Positions 8,077 to 16,458 are shown, counted from the stretch's first letter. The stretch: DNA of 47,951 nt from Tenericutes bacterium RIFOXYA12_FULL_35_10 (GCA_001830045.1 MIDA01000018.1:3747-51697); one strand, 5' to 3'. Notes: generated from the letters alone by a model not told the origin. Made by a program: numbers and translations.

Positions 8077-8157
8077 AAAAAATGAAATTTTTCAATTTTT
8101 GAAGTGTCCTCTCGGATGCTTTTTTTGTTCAAAAAACAAAGAAAAGAGGAAGAGAGT
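8077..8157 (+). promoter_or_regulatory. Expression platform of the lysine riboswitch
   Basis: It contains an A/T-only hairpin (8076-8101), then CCTCT at 8108-8112, a U7 run (8120-8126), and the Shine-Dalgarno AGAGGAAGAG (8145-8154). CCTCT is complementary to AGAGG in the aptamer (8065-8069 and 7926-7930) and also to AGAGG of the ribosome binding site (8145-8149). No GC-rich stem abuts the U7 run, so control at translation initiation looks likelier than termination. Confidence 0.5.
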
Positions 8158-8991
8158 ATGAAAAGAGTATTTGTTGTTTTAATGTTAGCTGTTAGCCTAG
8201 TGGTTCTTGCAGCGTGTGGCTCAGATGAGCAGTTTGATTTAGAGAATGAAACAGAGTTTGTGGTTGGGTTAGAAGCTGCGTATGCGCCATTTAATTGGTC
8301 GACACCAACTGAAAATGATTTTACCTATCCACTTCATGCACAAAATGGTGTTTATGTTGATGGTTATGATGTTGTGATTGCACAACAAATTGCGGATGAA
8401 CTCGGTTTAACATTAGTTGTTAAAGCGATTGAGTGGGATGGATTAATCCTTGCTTTATTAGCAGGTGAAATCGATATGATTATTGCAGGTATGAGTCCAA
8501 CTGCTGAAAGAGCAGAAACAGTCGCATTTTCTGATGAATATTTTAGATCAGAACAAGTGATGGTTGTTGCAACTGATGGTGATTATGCTGATGCAACTTC
8601 ATTAGCTGATTTTAACGGTGCCAGAGTTGTTGCACAACTTGGAACGTTACAAGATGCACTTATTGCTCAACTTACTGGTGCGACACGTTTAGAACCACTT
8701 GATACCTATGGTATGTTAGCAACAGCTGTTAGTACAAATGCTGCAGATGCATTTATTGCAGAACTTCCAGTTGCTCAAGGTATGGTTGCATCTAATTCTA
8801 ATTTAACCATTATTCAATTTACAGAAGGGAATGGCTTTGTTGTCTCTGATGAAGATGTTGCAGTAGCTGTTGCACTTCGTCAAGAAGATATCAATCTGCT
8901 TGAAGCAGTTAACGGTGTATTAGCATCCATTTCAATTGAACAAAGAAATGCGATTATGCAAGCCGCGCTCAATAGACAGCCAAACGCATAA
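8158..8991 (+). CDS. Amino-acid ABC transporter substrate-binding lipoprotein (probably lysine)
   Basis: 277 residues. A lipoprotein signal peptide ends at LAAC, with lipidated Cys20; the mature part is a family-3 (HisJ-like) solute-binding protein, seen in EVVGLEAAYAPFNW-like and GYDVVIAQQIADELG segments and EWDGLILALLAGEIDMI. It captures a polar amino acid outside the cell for the next two gene products. The frame is open from a GTG at 8104, but that start would put the leader region in the protein; ATG 8158 has AGAGGAAGAG upstream and gives a clean signal peptide. Control by the lysine riboswitch suggests lysine as substrate. Confidence 0.9.
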   Translation: MKRVFVVLMLAVSLVVLAACGSDEQFDLENETEFVVGLEAAYAPFNWSTPTENDFTYPLHAQNGVYVDGYDVVIAQQIADELGLTLVVKAIEWDGLILALLAGEIDMIIAGMSPTAERAETVAFSDEYFRSEQVMVVATDGDYADATSLADFNGARVVAQLGTLQDALIAQLTGATRLEPLDTYGMLATAVSTNAADAFIAELPVAQGMVASNSNLTIIQFTEGNGFVVSDEDVAVAVALRQEDINLLEAVNGVLASISIEQRNAIMQAALNRQPNA

Positions 8992-9743
8992 TGATGATTT
9001 TAGCTTCACTACCACCAAAAGATGAATTCTTAAGTACCATGTGGTACTTGGTTGAAACGTATTCAAGTTTCTTTATCCGTGGTGTCGTTATAACTTTATT
9101 ACTTTCAGTTGTAGGAACAGCGGGAGGATTTATCCTCTCTCTGTTTTTAACTGTTCTTAGAACTCAAGAAATTGATCAAAGAAGAGATCGTTTAGGTTCA
9201 AGGATCATAAAACGTATTGGCAGAGGATTTGCCAAGACATATATTACGGTCTTCCGTGGGACACCGATGATTGTTCAAGCCATGATTTTCTATTACGGGA
9301 TTTCTCCCCTTAGACTTTCCTGGTGGACACCACTTGTAGCTGGTCTAACGGTTGTAACCTTAAATACGACAGCGTATATTGCTGAAGTGATACGAAGTGG
9401 GATCAATGGTATTGATAAAGGACAGATGGAAGCTGCACGTTCACTCGGTTTTTCAAGAAGAGATGCGATGTTTTTAATCGTCTTTCCACAAGCTATTAAA
9501 CATTCACTACCAAGTATAGCGAATGAGTTTATCGTTAATTTAAAAGATACAGCGGTCTTATCTGTTATCGGCGTCTTTGATTTATTTAGAGCAACGTCAT
9601 CTGCAACCTCATCTAATTTCAGAATTGTTGAAGGGTTCTTTATTGCAGCGATTATCTATTTAATCTTGACGTATATTACGGGTAAAGTCGTTCAAAAACT
9701 GGATGTACTCTTAGAAAAGAAAGAGGTGAAAGCAAATGCCTAA
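8991..9743 (+). CDS. Amino-acid ABC transporter permease
   Basis: 250 residues of the HisM/GlnP family with about five membrane helices. The cytoplasmic coupling loop (EAA motif) is visible around residues 150-170 as [14 protein letters not shown] followed by [11 protein letters not shown]. It forms the membrane channel for the upstream binding protein and the downstream ATPase. The start overlaps the upstream stop (TAATG); a second ATG at 8994 is equally possible, and no strong ribosome binding site is seen, so translational coupling is likely. It overlaps the ATPase gene by eight bases. Confidence 0.9.
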   Translation: MMILASLPPKDEFLSTMWYLVETYSSFFIRGVVITLLLSVVGTAGGFILSLFLTVLRTQEIDQRRDRLGSRIIKRIGRGFAKTYITVFRGTPMIVQAMIFYYGISPLRLSWWTPLVAGLTVVTLNTTAYIAEVIRSGINGIDKGQMEAARSLGFSRRDAMFLIVFPQAIKHSLPSIANEFIVNLKDTAVLSVIGVFDLFRATSSATSSNFRIVEGFFIAAIIYLILTYITGKVVQKLDVLLEKKEVKANA

Positions 9744-10476
9744 TCACATTCTTGAAATTAGAAACATTCACAAACGTTTTGGTGATCAAATCGTTTTAAG
9801 TGGTGTCAATTTAGATATTTCTGAAAAAGAAGTTGTTACAATCATTGGATCTTCGGGATCTGGAAAAACAACGCTTCTTCGGTGTTTAAATTTGCTTAGT
9901 GAACCCGATGATGGTCACATCTATTTTATGGGTGCAGACTTAATGGATACCAAAACCAATTTAGAAGAACTTCGGATGCATATCGGTATGGTTTTCCAAT
10001 CGTTTAACTTGTTTAACAATAAAACGGTGTTACAAAACTGTACACTTGCACCAATGAAATTACTTAAAAAAACAAAAGAAGAAGCGACTGAAACGGCGCT
10101 TAATTATTTGACCAAAGTTGGTATGCAAGATTTTATTCATCAAAACGTGAATAAATTATCAGGGGGTCAAAAACAAAGAGTTGCCATTGCAAGAGCACTT
10201 TGTATGAATCCAACGATTATGCTTTTTGATGAACCTACATCTGCACTCGACCCTGAAATGGTTGGGGAAGTCTTAACCGTTATCAAAAATCTAGCAAATG
10301 AAGGCATGACGATGGTTATTGTCACGCATGAAATGGCATTTGCTGAAGAAGTATCTGATCGTATTGTCTTTATGGATCAAGGGGTTATTGCAGAAATGGG
10401 AACACCTAAAACAATCTTACATCAACCTAAGGAAGAGCGAACAAAAGCCTTCTTAAGAAGATATCGTCAAAGCTAA
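9736..10476 (+). CDS. Amino-acid ABC transporter ATP-binding protein
   Basis: 246 residues, typical of the GlnQ/HisP family. Walker [10 protein letters not shown] is at 38-46, the Q-loop in [10 protein letters not shown], signature LSGGQKQR at about 141, Walker [13 protein letters not shown] at about 159-170, and the switch His in VTHEM. It energises uptake by the preceding permease. The start ATG at 9736 follows AGAGGTGA and overlaps the permease gene by eight bases. All three genes lie behind the lysine riboswitch. Confidence 0.93.
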   Translation: MPNHILEIRNIHKRFGDQIVLSGVNLDISEKEVVTIIGSSGSGKTTLLRCLNLLSEPDDGHIYFMGADLMDTKTNLEELRMHIGMVFQSFNLFNNKTVLQNCTLAPMKLLKKTKEEATETALNYLTKVGMQDFIHQNVNKLSGGQKQRVAIARALCMNPTIMLFDEPTSALDPEMVGEVLTVIKNLANEGMTMVIVTHEMAFAEEVSDRIVFMDQGVIAEMGTPKTILHQPKEERTKAFLRRYRQS

Positions 10477-10503
10477 CACTTCAACCGAGGTGTTTTTCTT
10501 TTG
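10475..10503 (+). terminator. Terminator of the amino-acid importer operon
   Basis: Stem AACACTT/AGGTGTT (7 bp with one G-U), loop CAACCG, then TTTCTTTT. It overlaps the stop codon. Confidence 0.75.
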
Positions 10504-10508
10504 AAGTC

Positions 10509-10538
10509 TTGTTACTGGTAGCGCTTTTATGATATACT
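10509..10538 (+). promoter_or_regulatory. Promoter of the Fic gene
   Basis: -35 TTGTTA (10509-10514), an 18-base spacer, and -10 TATACT (10533-10538). Confidence 0.6.
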
Positions 10539-10566
10539 ATCACTAAAGATGGGAGCGTAGATAATT

Positions 10567-11295
10567 ATGGAGAAAGATCTGTTAGAGGTAGGGCGTCAGC
10601 ATCTAGAAAACGTTGTAAAGGAATGTGATCAAGCACAACTTGATGACATGGAAAAGAGATTTGCATTGCTTTATACCTATGATGCTGTCGGTATGGTTGG
10701 TAAAAATCGTATTCCTTATGAGGATGTAAAACGTTGTAGCCAAGCCAAAGCTCTACTCGAGTATAGTGAAAGAGAACAAAAGGAAATTCTCAACCATTTA
10801 AAAGCTTTTGAGTATGTAATCAAAGAAGCGAAAACACAAAAACCATTTAACGAAGAAAAATTGAAAGACATTCACGAAATACTTGTTGAAGGTATTTTCC
10901 AAGGTGGAGTTTACCGAAATGTTAATATTAATATTTTCGGCGCAACACATCAACCACCAGATTATGTGAAAGTGTATGATCGTATGGCAAAATTCTTTGT
11001 CAATTTAGAACAATTTGATGGCACACCTTTAGAACTTGCAACATACGCACATGCAAGTATTGCAAAAATCCATCCCTTTGTTGATGCGAATGGACGATTA
11101 GCAAAACTCGTGCTCAATTATTTTTTGATTAAACATAATTACTTACCCATTTCAATTCCGTTAGAAGAACGTGAAAACTATATCGCTTATCTAGAATCAT
11201 TTAAAATTGAAAAAGATTTGAATCCATTAACGCTGTTTTTCAAAGAATTACTCATTAAACGCTATGAAAATGTTTTAAAAGAGTTAGACATTTAG
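10567..11295 (+). CDS. Fic domain protein (putative AMP transferase)
   Basis: 242 residues, mostly helical. The Fic motif reads HPFVDANGRLAK (169-180): the catalytic His169, acidic Asp173 and the NGR phosphate loop are kept, Ala replaces the first Gly of the usual HPFxDGNGR, and the final Arg is Lys. The flap region GVYRNVNINIFGATHQPP (about 115-133) is typical of Fic. Class II Fic proteins usually carry an inhibitory (S/T)xxxE(G/N) helix near the N-terminus; the equivalent place (about residues 35-42, YTYDAVGM) lacks the glutamate. The target is unknown. The gene is monocistronic with its own promoter and terminator, with no neighbouring antitoxin. Confidence 0.85.
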   Translation: MEKDLLEVGRQHLENVVKECDQAQLDDMEKRFALLYTYDAVGMVGKNRIPYEDVKRCSQAKALLEYSEREQKEILNHLKAFEYVIKEAKTQKPFNEEKLKDIHEILVEGIFQGGVYRNVNINIFGATHQPPDYVKVYDRMAKFFVNLEQFDGTPLELATYAHASIAKIHPFVDANGRLAKLVLNYFLIKHNYLPISIPLEERENYIAYLESFKIEKDLNPLTLFFKELLIKRYENVLKELDI

Positions 11296-11321
11296 AGTGC
11301 TTTTGCACTCTTTTCTTTTTT
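11294..11321 (+). terminator. Terminator after fic
   Basis: Stem AGAGTGC/GCACTCT with loop TTTT, then TTTCTTTTTT; the stem begins at the stop codon. Confidence 0.85.
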
Positions 11322-11369
11322 CATGCTATTTGCATTCTTTTTATGATAAAATAAGAAAGGTGATAAATA

Positions 11370-12209
11370 ATGGCACTTTACATTGGTGATATCAACCACA
11401 TGGTTGTAAACCGCAAGACAGATATCGGCTATATGCTCGATAGTGGATTAGATCAAGTCTTTTTACACAATAATGAATCGCTACATCAGGAACTCAAAGC
11501 AGGCGATGCTGTTGATGCTTTTTTATATTTTGATAACAAAGGTCGCTTAGCAGCAACCCTCAAAACGCCTATCATTACTGTCACTCAACCGGGCTTTTTA
11601 ACCGTCAGTGATATTAAAGAAGATTTAGGTGTATTCTTTGATATGGGCATTGCCAAAGAACTTCTTTTATCCTATGAAGATTTACCTAGAAATCATGAAC
11701 AATGGCCAAAAATCGGTGATAAACTCTATGTTTATTTAAAGGTTAAAGGTAAATTGGTTGCTAAAATTGCAGCCAAACAAGATGTTGTTCTTAAACCTGA
11801 AAAAGAATTGACTTTAAAAACATCTGTCAAGGGTTATGTTCAACGTATTGGTCAAGAAGGTGTGAATGTTTTAACAGAAGATGGACATTTTATCTTTGTA
11901 CATAAAACGATGATTAAACAACCTGTTCGCTATGGTGAAGAGGTTGAAGTTAAAGTAACCTTCTTATCAGAAAAAGGATACACAGGTTCACTTGCTGAAC
12001 AAAAGGAAGTTCAACTCTTTGATGATGCGAACATGATCTTATCTTATTTGATTCGTGAGGGTGAAATGCCATTAACAGCAGATTCATCTCCAGAAGAAAT
12101 TGATAACATGTTCAACTTAAGCAAAAAAGCATTTAAAAGAGCGATTGGACATCTCTATAAAGAAAGAAAAATTATCTTTGAAGATGGAAAGACAAGGTTG
12201 GTAAAATAA
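11370..12209 (+). CDS. cvfB: CvfB-like S1-domain RNA-binding protein
   Basis: 279 residues, the usual length for CvfB/YitL. The N-terminal part has several small S1-like beta-barrel segments (about 1-65, 65-140 and 145-210; the third contains GYVQRIGQEGVNVLTEDG). A winged-helix C-terminus follows (about 220-279), with the NMFNLSKKAFKRAIGHLYK pattern seen across the family. CvfB proteins bind RNA and affect virulence-gene expression in Staphylococcus; the molecular role elsewhere is poorly defined. The start ATG has AAAGGTGA upstream. The stop overlaps the next gene (TAATG), so cvfB, the small membrane protein and proS form an operon. Confidence 0.88.
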   Translation: MALYIGDINHMVVNRKTDIGYMLDSGLDQVFLHNNESLHQELKAGDAVDAFLYFDNKGRLAATLKTPIITVTQPGFLTVSDIKEDLGVFFDMGIAKELLLSYEDLPRNHEQWPKIGDKLYVYLKVKGKLVAKIAAKQDVVLKPEKELTLKTSVKGYVQRIGQEGVNVLTEDGHFIFVHKTMIKQPVRYGEEVEVKVTFLSEKGYTGSLAEQKEVQLFDDANMILSYLIREGEMPLTADSSPEEIDNMFNLSKKAFKRAIGHLYKERKIIFEDGKTRLVK

Positions 12210-12517
12210 TGAGTCAATACGATCAAGATCCCTTTGCAAAATATGACAAACTTTTTGAAGAGCAAGATAAGAAAAACATTGTCAAACCCGCGACTCAAAC
12301 GAAAAAAGAACATCAAACAGAAAAGCCTACTTCTGGCTTAAATGATGCACAAAAACAAAAAGCAATTCGTATTATCATCACGGTATTCTTCGTGATTTTA
12401 ATTCTTCAGTTTCTACCCGTCATCATGATGCGTGGTGGATTAAATGTAACCCCCGTATTTTCAATTATTTTTACAATTGTTATTATCAATATCATAATTA
12501 AGGCTTTCAAAAGGTGA
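12209..12517 (+). CDS. Small two-helix membrane protein of unknown function
   Basis: 102 residues. A charged, low-complexity N-terminal half (about 1-50, rich in Lys, Gln and Asp) precedes two membrane helices (about 52-72 and 80-98), with a short basic end. I recognise no family. The start overlaps the cvfB stop by one base and the gene ends just before proS, so it is translated as part of that operon. With an even number of helices, both ends are probably cytoplasmic, leaving the charged tail free for protein contacts. Confidence 0.75.
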   Translation: MSQYDQDPFAKYDKLFEEQDKKNIVKPATQTKKEHQTEKPTSGLNDAQKQKAIRIIITVFFVILILQFLPVIMMRGGLNVTPVFSIIFTIVIINIIIKAFKR

Positions 12518-12522
12518 GTTCA

Positions 12523-13959
12523 ATGAGTCAAAACAATAAAAAATTAGTTGCATCGGTCACATCAAGAGATGCTGACTTTGCACAATGGTATACCGATTTA
12601 TGTTTAAAAGCAGAATTAATGGACTATAGTGACGTTAAGGGTTTTATTATTTACCGTCCTTATGGTTATGCCATCTGGGAAGGTATTCAAAGCTATCTTG
12701 ATCGTCGGTTTAAGGAAACCGATCATCAAAATGTTTACATGCCATTAGTCATCCCTGAATCTTTATTCCAAAAAGAAAAAGAACACGTTGAAGGATTCGC
12801 ACCAGAAACTGCGATGATCACAACAACAGGTGTTGAAGATTTACCAGAACGTTTAATTGTTCGTCCCACTTCTGAGACGCTTTTTTGTACGCATTATCAA
12901 AAAATCGTTAATTCATACCGTGACCTACCTAAACTCTATAACCAATGGTGCAGTGTTGTCCGCTGGGAAAAAACAACACGCCCCTTTTTAAGAGGTAAAG
13001 AATTCTTATGGCAAGAAGGACATACAGTCCATGCGTCTGAGGAAGAAGCAAGAAAAGAAACTTTAGGTATTTTAGATATCTATAAAGAACTTGGGGAAAA
13101 GCTTTTAGCCATTCCTTTTGTTACAGGAAGAAAGACAGAAAAAGAAAAATTTGCAGGTGCCGTAGAAACATATAGTATTGAAGCACTCATGCATGATGGT
13201 CAAGCTTTACAATCAGGAACAACCCATTATTTCGGTCAAAATTTCTCGAAAGCATTTGATATTAAATTTACCGATGAAAAAAATACGCTACAATACGCAT
13301 ATCAAACATCATGGGGTGTATCAACTCGCTTAATCGGTGCAGTCATCATGGTTCATGGTGATGATGAAGGTTTAATTTTACCACCCTATTTAGCTCCAAC
13401 ACAAATCGTTATTATACCCATTCAAGGACAAAAACCTGAAGTTAAAGAAGCATCTGAAAACTTATATAAGTCATTAAAACAAGCTGGATATCGGGTAAGT
13501 TTAGATGACTCTAGTAAAACAGCTGGTTGGAAGTTTGCAGAGTATGAAATGAAAGGTTATCCTATACGTTTAGAAGTGGGTCCTAGAGATTTAGAACAAG
13601 GACTTGTGACACTGGTGACCCGTCATGACCGTATCAAACACCAGGTTTTAGTAAATGATGTATTAAATCAAATGCCTTCACTTCTAAAAGAGATGCATGA
13701 TACCATGTATCAAAGAGCACTTGATCATGTCAATAAAAACACATATGAAGCAAAAACCTACGATGAATTTAAAGAATATATTAAACGTGGTGGTTATGTT
13801 GCCATGAGTATCAGTGATGAAGAAGCTGAAATTCAAATTAAAAAGGATACAACAGCTACAGCTCGTGTGATTCCATTTGAACAACATTTGATCACTGAAA
13901 TATGTCCTGTCTCAGGACGTAAAGCAACCAAAACAGTTTGGTTTGCACGCGCATATTAA
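12523..13959 (+). CDS. proS: Prolyl-tRNA synthetase (archaeal/eukaryotic type)
   Basis: 478 residues. It charges tRNA-Pro with proline in the cytoplasm. Class II motifs are visible: motif 2 around CSVVRWEKTTRPFLRGKEF (about 148-166, broken here by the loop before RPFLR), preceded by the RPTSET segment, and motif 3 near GVSTRLIGAVIM. The anticodon-binding domain begins at about 290 with PTQIVIIPI. It lacks the editing insertion of the E. coli type, and the length matches the ProS type 3 of Mollicutes and some other bacteria. ATG 12523 is preferred over GTG 12514 because AAGGTGAG lies at the proper distance. The protein ends in Tyr, as is common in this type. Confidence 0.95.
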   Translation: MSQNNKKLVASVTSRDADFAQWYTDLCLKAELMDYSDVKGFIIYRPYGYAIWEGIQSYLDRRFKETDHQNVYMPLVIPESLFQKEKEHVEGFAPETAMITTTGVEDLPERLIVRPTSETLFCTHYQKIVNSYRDLPKLYNQWCSVVRWEKTTRPFLRGKEFLWQEGHTVHASEEEARKETLGILDIYKELGEKLLAIPFVTGRKTEKEKFAGAVETYSIEALMHDGQALQSGTTHYFGQNFSKAFDIKFTDEKNTLQYAYQTSWGVSTRLIGAVIMVHGDDEGLILPPYLAPTQIVIIPIQGQKPEVKEASENLYKSLKQAGYRVSLDDSSKTAGWKFAEYEMKGYPIRLEVGPRDLEQGLVTLVTRHDRIKHQVLVNDVLNQMPSLLKEMHDTMYQRALDHVNKNTYEAKTYDEFKEYIKRGGYVAMSISDEEAEIQIKKDTTATARVIPFEQHLITEICPVSGRKATKTVWFARAY

Positions 13960-13965
13960 TAAAAT

Positions 13966-13999
13966 AAGGCTATTCAGTTTAAACTGAATCAGCCTTTTT
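13966..13999. terminator. Shared terminator between proS and yidD
   Basis: A long hairpin: AAGGCT/AGCCTT outside and the perfect palindrome TTCAGTTTAAACTGAA inside. T-rich tails occur on both strands (TTTTTC on plus; ATTTTATT on minus). It overlaps the last codons of yidD and serves two convergent genes. Confidence 0.8.
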
Positions 14000-14227
14000 C
14001 TTTTTCTCTTTTTTTTCAGGAACTGGATCATATTTGGGTTTAAATAAGGGATTACATGTCAAAATACGTTTTGTAGTCAACAAGGAAGCTTTAAAAAAAT
14101 TGAAGCGTACATAACACTCTTTTGCGTATGCAGAACACGTTGGAGTATGTCTACATTTATGATTGCTATGTGGAGATATCTCCTTTTGATACCATTCAAT
14201 TAAAGAAATTGCTATCTTTTTCATCAT
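13979..14227 (-). CDS. yidD: Membrane protein insertion efficiency factor YidD
   Basis: 82 residues. The YidD family pattern is clear: CRHTPTCSAYAKECY, then TTKRILTCNPLF and a DPVP end, with its three conserved cysteines. YidD is a small membrane-associated protein that aids insertion by the Sec/YidC route. In many bacteria it sits between rnpA and yidC, but here it stands alone between two plus-strand genes. The tail beyond DPVP is a short Lys-rich stretch (KKEKKKKADSV). The start could be either of the first two Met codons. Confidence 0.9.
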   Translation of the reverse strand: MMKKIAISLIEWYQKEISPHSNHKCRHTPTCSAYAKECYVRFNFFKASLLTTKRILTCNPLFKPKYDPVPEKKEKKKKADSV

Positions 14228-14311
14228 TTCACCATAACTATTATAGCATGAATTAAGACTTGTGTTAAATTTACGAATTTGGCTTAATTCACTATGAACC
14301 CATTAAAAATA

Positions 14312-14320
14312 TGTTATAAT
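14312..14320 (+). promoter_or_regulatory. Extended -10 promoter of the EF-G-like gene
   Basis: TG-T-TATAAT gives a full extended -10 element (TATAAT at 14315-14320). No good -35 is seen at 17-18 bases, as expected for extended -10 promoters. Confidence 0.6.
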
Positions 14321-14359
14321 GAGGCTACAAAACAAGAAAACGTTTACAGGAGGTTAGGG

Positions 14360-16417
14360 ATGAAAGAGTACACCACCAAAGAGATTCGCAACATTGCCAT
14401 TTTGGGACACCAGGGATCAGGCAAAACGAGTATGTCAGAGGCTTTATTATTCGCTGGCAAAGCCATCGACAAAAAGGGAGAAGTCGAAAGAAAAAATACA
14501 GTATCTGACTATTTAGTGGAAGAACAATTAAAACTATCAAGCCTTTCACTGAGTGTTCTACCCGTTGAATGGAAGGACTATAAGTTAAATTTTATAGATG
14601 TTCCAGGTAGTGATGAATTCGTTGGCGATTTAAGCCAAGCATTAGAAGTAGTTAAGGGTGCCATCATTATGGTTGACTCTTTAAAAGGCGTTGAAGTCGG
14701 TACTGAACGCGTTTGGTTAGAAATTAGAAAACGTCATATTCCAGCAATTATCTATGTGAATAAGATGGATAAAGAGAATGTGAAATTTGAAAAAGTATTA
14801 GAAGATATTCGTGAAAAACTAGGTAAAAAGGCTGTTCCTTTCTGTTGGCCAATCGGTAAGAGCGAAAATTTTGAAGGTTTCGTCAATGTGATCGAAATGA
14901 AAGCGCGTATTTTTGATGGCGTAGATTCACATGATGCACCGATTTGGGATGAAAAGAAACCCAAAGTTGATGAACTTCACAACATGATTTTAGAAAGTGT
15001 TGCTGAAACTTCTGAAGAACTTTTAGATATGTTTTTATCAGGTGAAGAAATTCCTGAAGCAAAAGTTAAAGAAGCTCTTCGTCAAGGTATTATGGAAGGT
15101 GAATTAACACCTGTTATCGTTGGTAGTGCAACGAAGACGATTGGTGTTCGCACACTCCTTAACATGTTGATCGATTATTTACCAGCACCCGATGAGTTAC
15201 GTCCTTTAATCGTTAAAGATGCGAAAACTGGTGCAGAAGTCGAACGACACACTCATGATGATGAACCATTCTCAGCCTATGTCTTTAAGACAACGGTTGA
15301 CCCATTCTTAGGCCAAATCAATATGCTTAAGATTAATAGTGGTACATTAAAACTTGGACAAGAAGTCGTTATATCAAATAAAGGCGAAACGAAAAAGATT
15401 GCAAACCTCTTTATGCCAAGAGGTAAAATGCAAATTGAATGTCAATCTTTCCATGCCGGTGATATTTGTGCAATTGCAAAACTAGAAGGCGTTGAAACAG
15501 GTGATACATTATCCGATCCAAAAAACTTAGTCATTTATGACTCAGTTACATTACCAACACCTGTTATCTATATTGCTGTTCATCCAAAGAATAAGAACGA
15601 TGAAGATAAAATTTCAATGGCACTGAACCGTATTAATTTAGAAGATCCAACGTTCGAAATTAGACGTAATAAAGAAACATCCCAACTCCTTTTAGGTGGC
15701 ATGGGTATGACGCATCTTAACTATGTCTTAGAACGTATTAAAAATATGTTTAAAGTTGATATTGATATTGATGAGCAAAAGATTGTTTATCGCGAAACCA
15801 TTAAGAAGATGGTTCAAGCAGAAGGTAAACATAAGAAACAATCGGGTGGTGCTGGCCAATTTGGTCACGTTTGGATCAAGTTTGAACCATCTCACACTGA
15901 TTTTGAATTTGCTGAAGATGTCTTTGGTGGAGCAGTTCCTAGAAACTATTTCCCAGCCGTTGAAAAAGGTCTTCTTGAAGCCATTGAAAATGGACCTTTA
16001 GCAGGATTCCCAGTCATCAATCTTAAAGCAACCCTCTATGATGGTTCTTACCATCCTGTAGATTCCAATGAAATCTCATTTAAACTTGCTGCAGCGTTAG
16101 CATTCAAAGAAGCATGTAAAACTGCACAACCCACCATTTTAGAGCCAATCGTTAAAGTTCAAGTCACCATTAAAGACCAATTTGTTGGCGATATTATGGG
16201 TGATATGAACAAACGAAGAGGTAGAGTTTTAGGTATGGAACAAACAGAAGGCTTCCAAGTCGTCATTGCTGAAGTTCCAGAAGCAGAAATCGTCAAATAT
16301 GCCATCGACTTAAAGGCGATGACACAAGGTAGTGGTTCATTTACGCGTGAATTCTTAAGATATGAAGAAGTCCCACATCACCTAATTGATAAGATTGTCG
16401 AAGCTTATAAGAAGTAA
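14360..16417 (+). CDS. EF-G-like translational GTPase (EF-G2 type)
   Basis: 685 residues from ATG 14360, which follows AGGAGG; the frame is open further upstream but without a ribosome site. The layout is that of EF-G domains I-V. The GTPase motifs are GHQGSGKT (16-23), DVPGSDEF (80-87) and NKMD (134-137). The GTEKVW-like segment (here GTERVW) and WPIGKSENFEGF point to the EF-G-like paralogue group (Thermus EF-G-2 type), not to fusA itself. Canonical EF-G has His after DTPG; here it is Ser84. Domain IV carries SGGAGQFGHVWI. A second, canonical EF-G should exist elsewhere in the genome. The exact role is unknown. Confidence 0.88.
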   Translation: MKEYTTKEIRNIAILGHQGSGKTSMSEALLFAGKAIDKKGEVERKNTVSDYLVEEQLKLSSLSLSVLPVEWKDYKLNFIDVPGSDEFVGDLSQALEVVKGAIIMVDSLKGVEVGTERVWLEIRKRHIPAIIYVNKMDKENVKFEKVLEDIREKLGKKAVPFCWPIGKSENFEGFVNVIEMKARIFDGVDSHDAPIWDEKKPKVDELHNMILESVAETSEELLDMFLSGEEIPEAKVKEALRQGIMEGELTPVIVGSATKTIGVRTLLNMLIDYLPAPDELRPLIVKDAKTGAEVERHTHDDEPFSAYVFKTTVDPFLGQINMLKINSGTLKLGQEVVISNKGETKKIANLFMPRGKMQIECQSFHAGDICAIAKLEGVETGDTLSDPKNLVIYDSVTLPTPVIYIAVHPKNKNDEDKISMALNRINLEDPTFEIRRNKETSQLLLGGMGMTHLNYVLERIKNMFKVDIDIDEQKIVYRETIKKMVQAEGKHKKQSGGAGQFGHVWIKFEPSHTDFEFAEDVFGGAVPRNYFPAVEKGLLEAIENGPLAGFPVINLKATLYDGSYHPVDSNEISFKLAAALAFKEACKTAQPTILEPIVKVQVTIKDQFVGDIMGDMNKRRGRVLGMEQTEGFQVVIAEVPEAEIVKYAIDLKAMTQGSGSFTREFLRYEEVPHHLIDKIVEAYKK

Positions 16418-16423
16418 AAAACA

Positions 16424-16458
16424 AACAAGCCCGCTAATATCAATTAGGAGGGCTTGTT
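16424..16458 (+). promoter_or_regulatory. Hairpin enclosing the ribosome binding site of the ComFC-like gene
   Basis: A perfect 9-bp stem AACAAGCCC/GGGCTTGTT, with an inner CTAAT/ATTAG, ends exactly at the start codon at 16459. The Shine-Dalgarno AGGAGGG (16446-16452) lies inside the structure. It could hold translation off or act as the terminator of the EF-G-like gene, though no clean T run follows on the plus strand (one does on the minus strand). Confidence 0.65.

Noticed and set aside
8076-8101. A/T-only hairpin as a terminator of the lysine leader
   Set aside because: The stem has only A-T pairs apart from a few G-C, and no T run follows directly; kept only as part of the expression platform.
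8104-8157. Longer N-terminus of the lysine-importer lipoprotein from GTG 8104
   Set aside because: It would translate the riboswitch platform and bury the signal peptide; ATG 8158 has a good ribosome site and starts a clean lipoprotein signal.
15756-16001. 81-codon plus-strand open frame inside the EF-G-like gene
   Set aside because: It is a different frame of a strongly conserved GTPase gene, with no ribosome site; a shadow.
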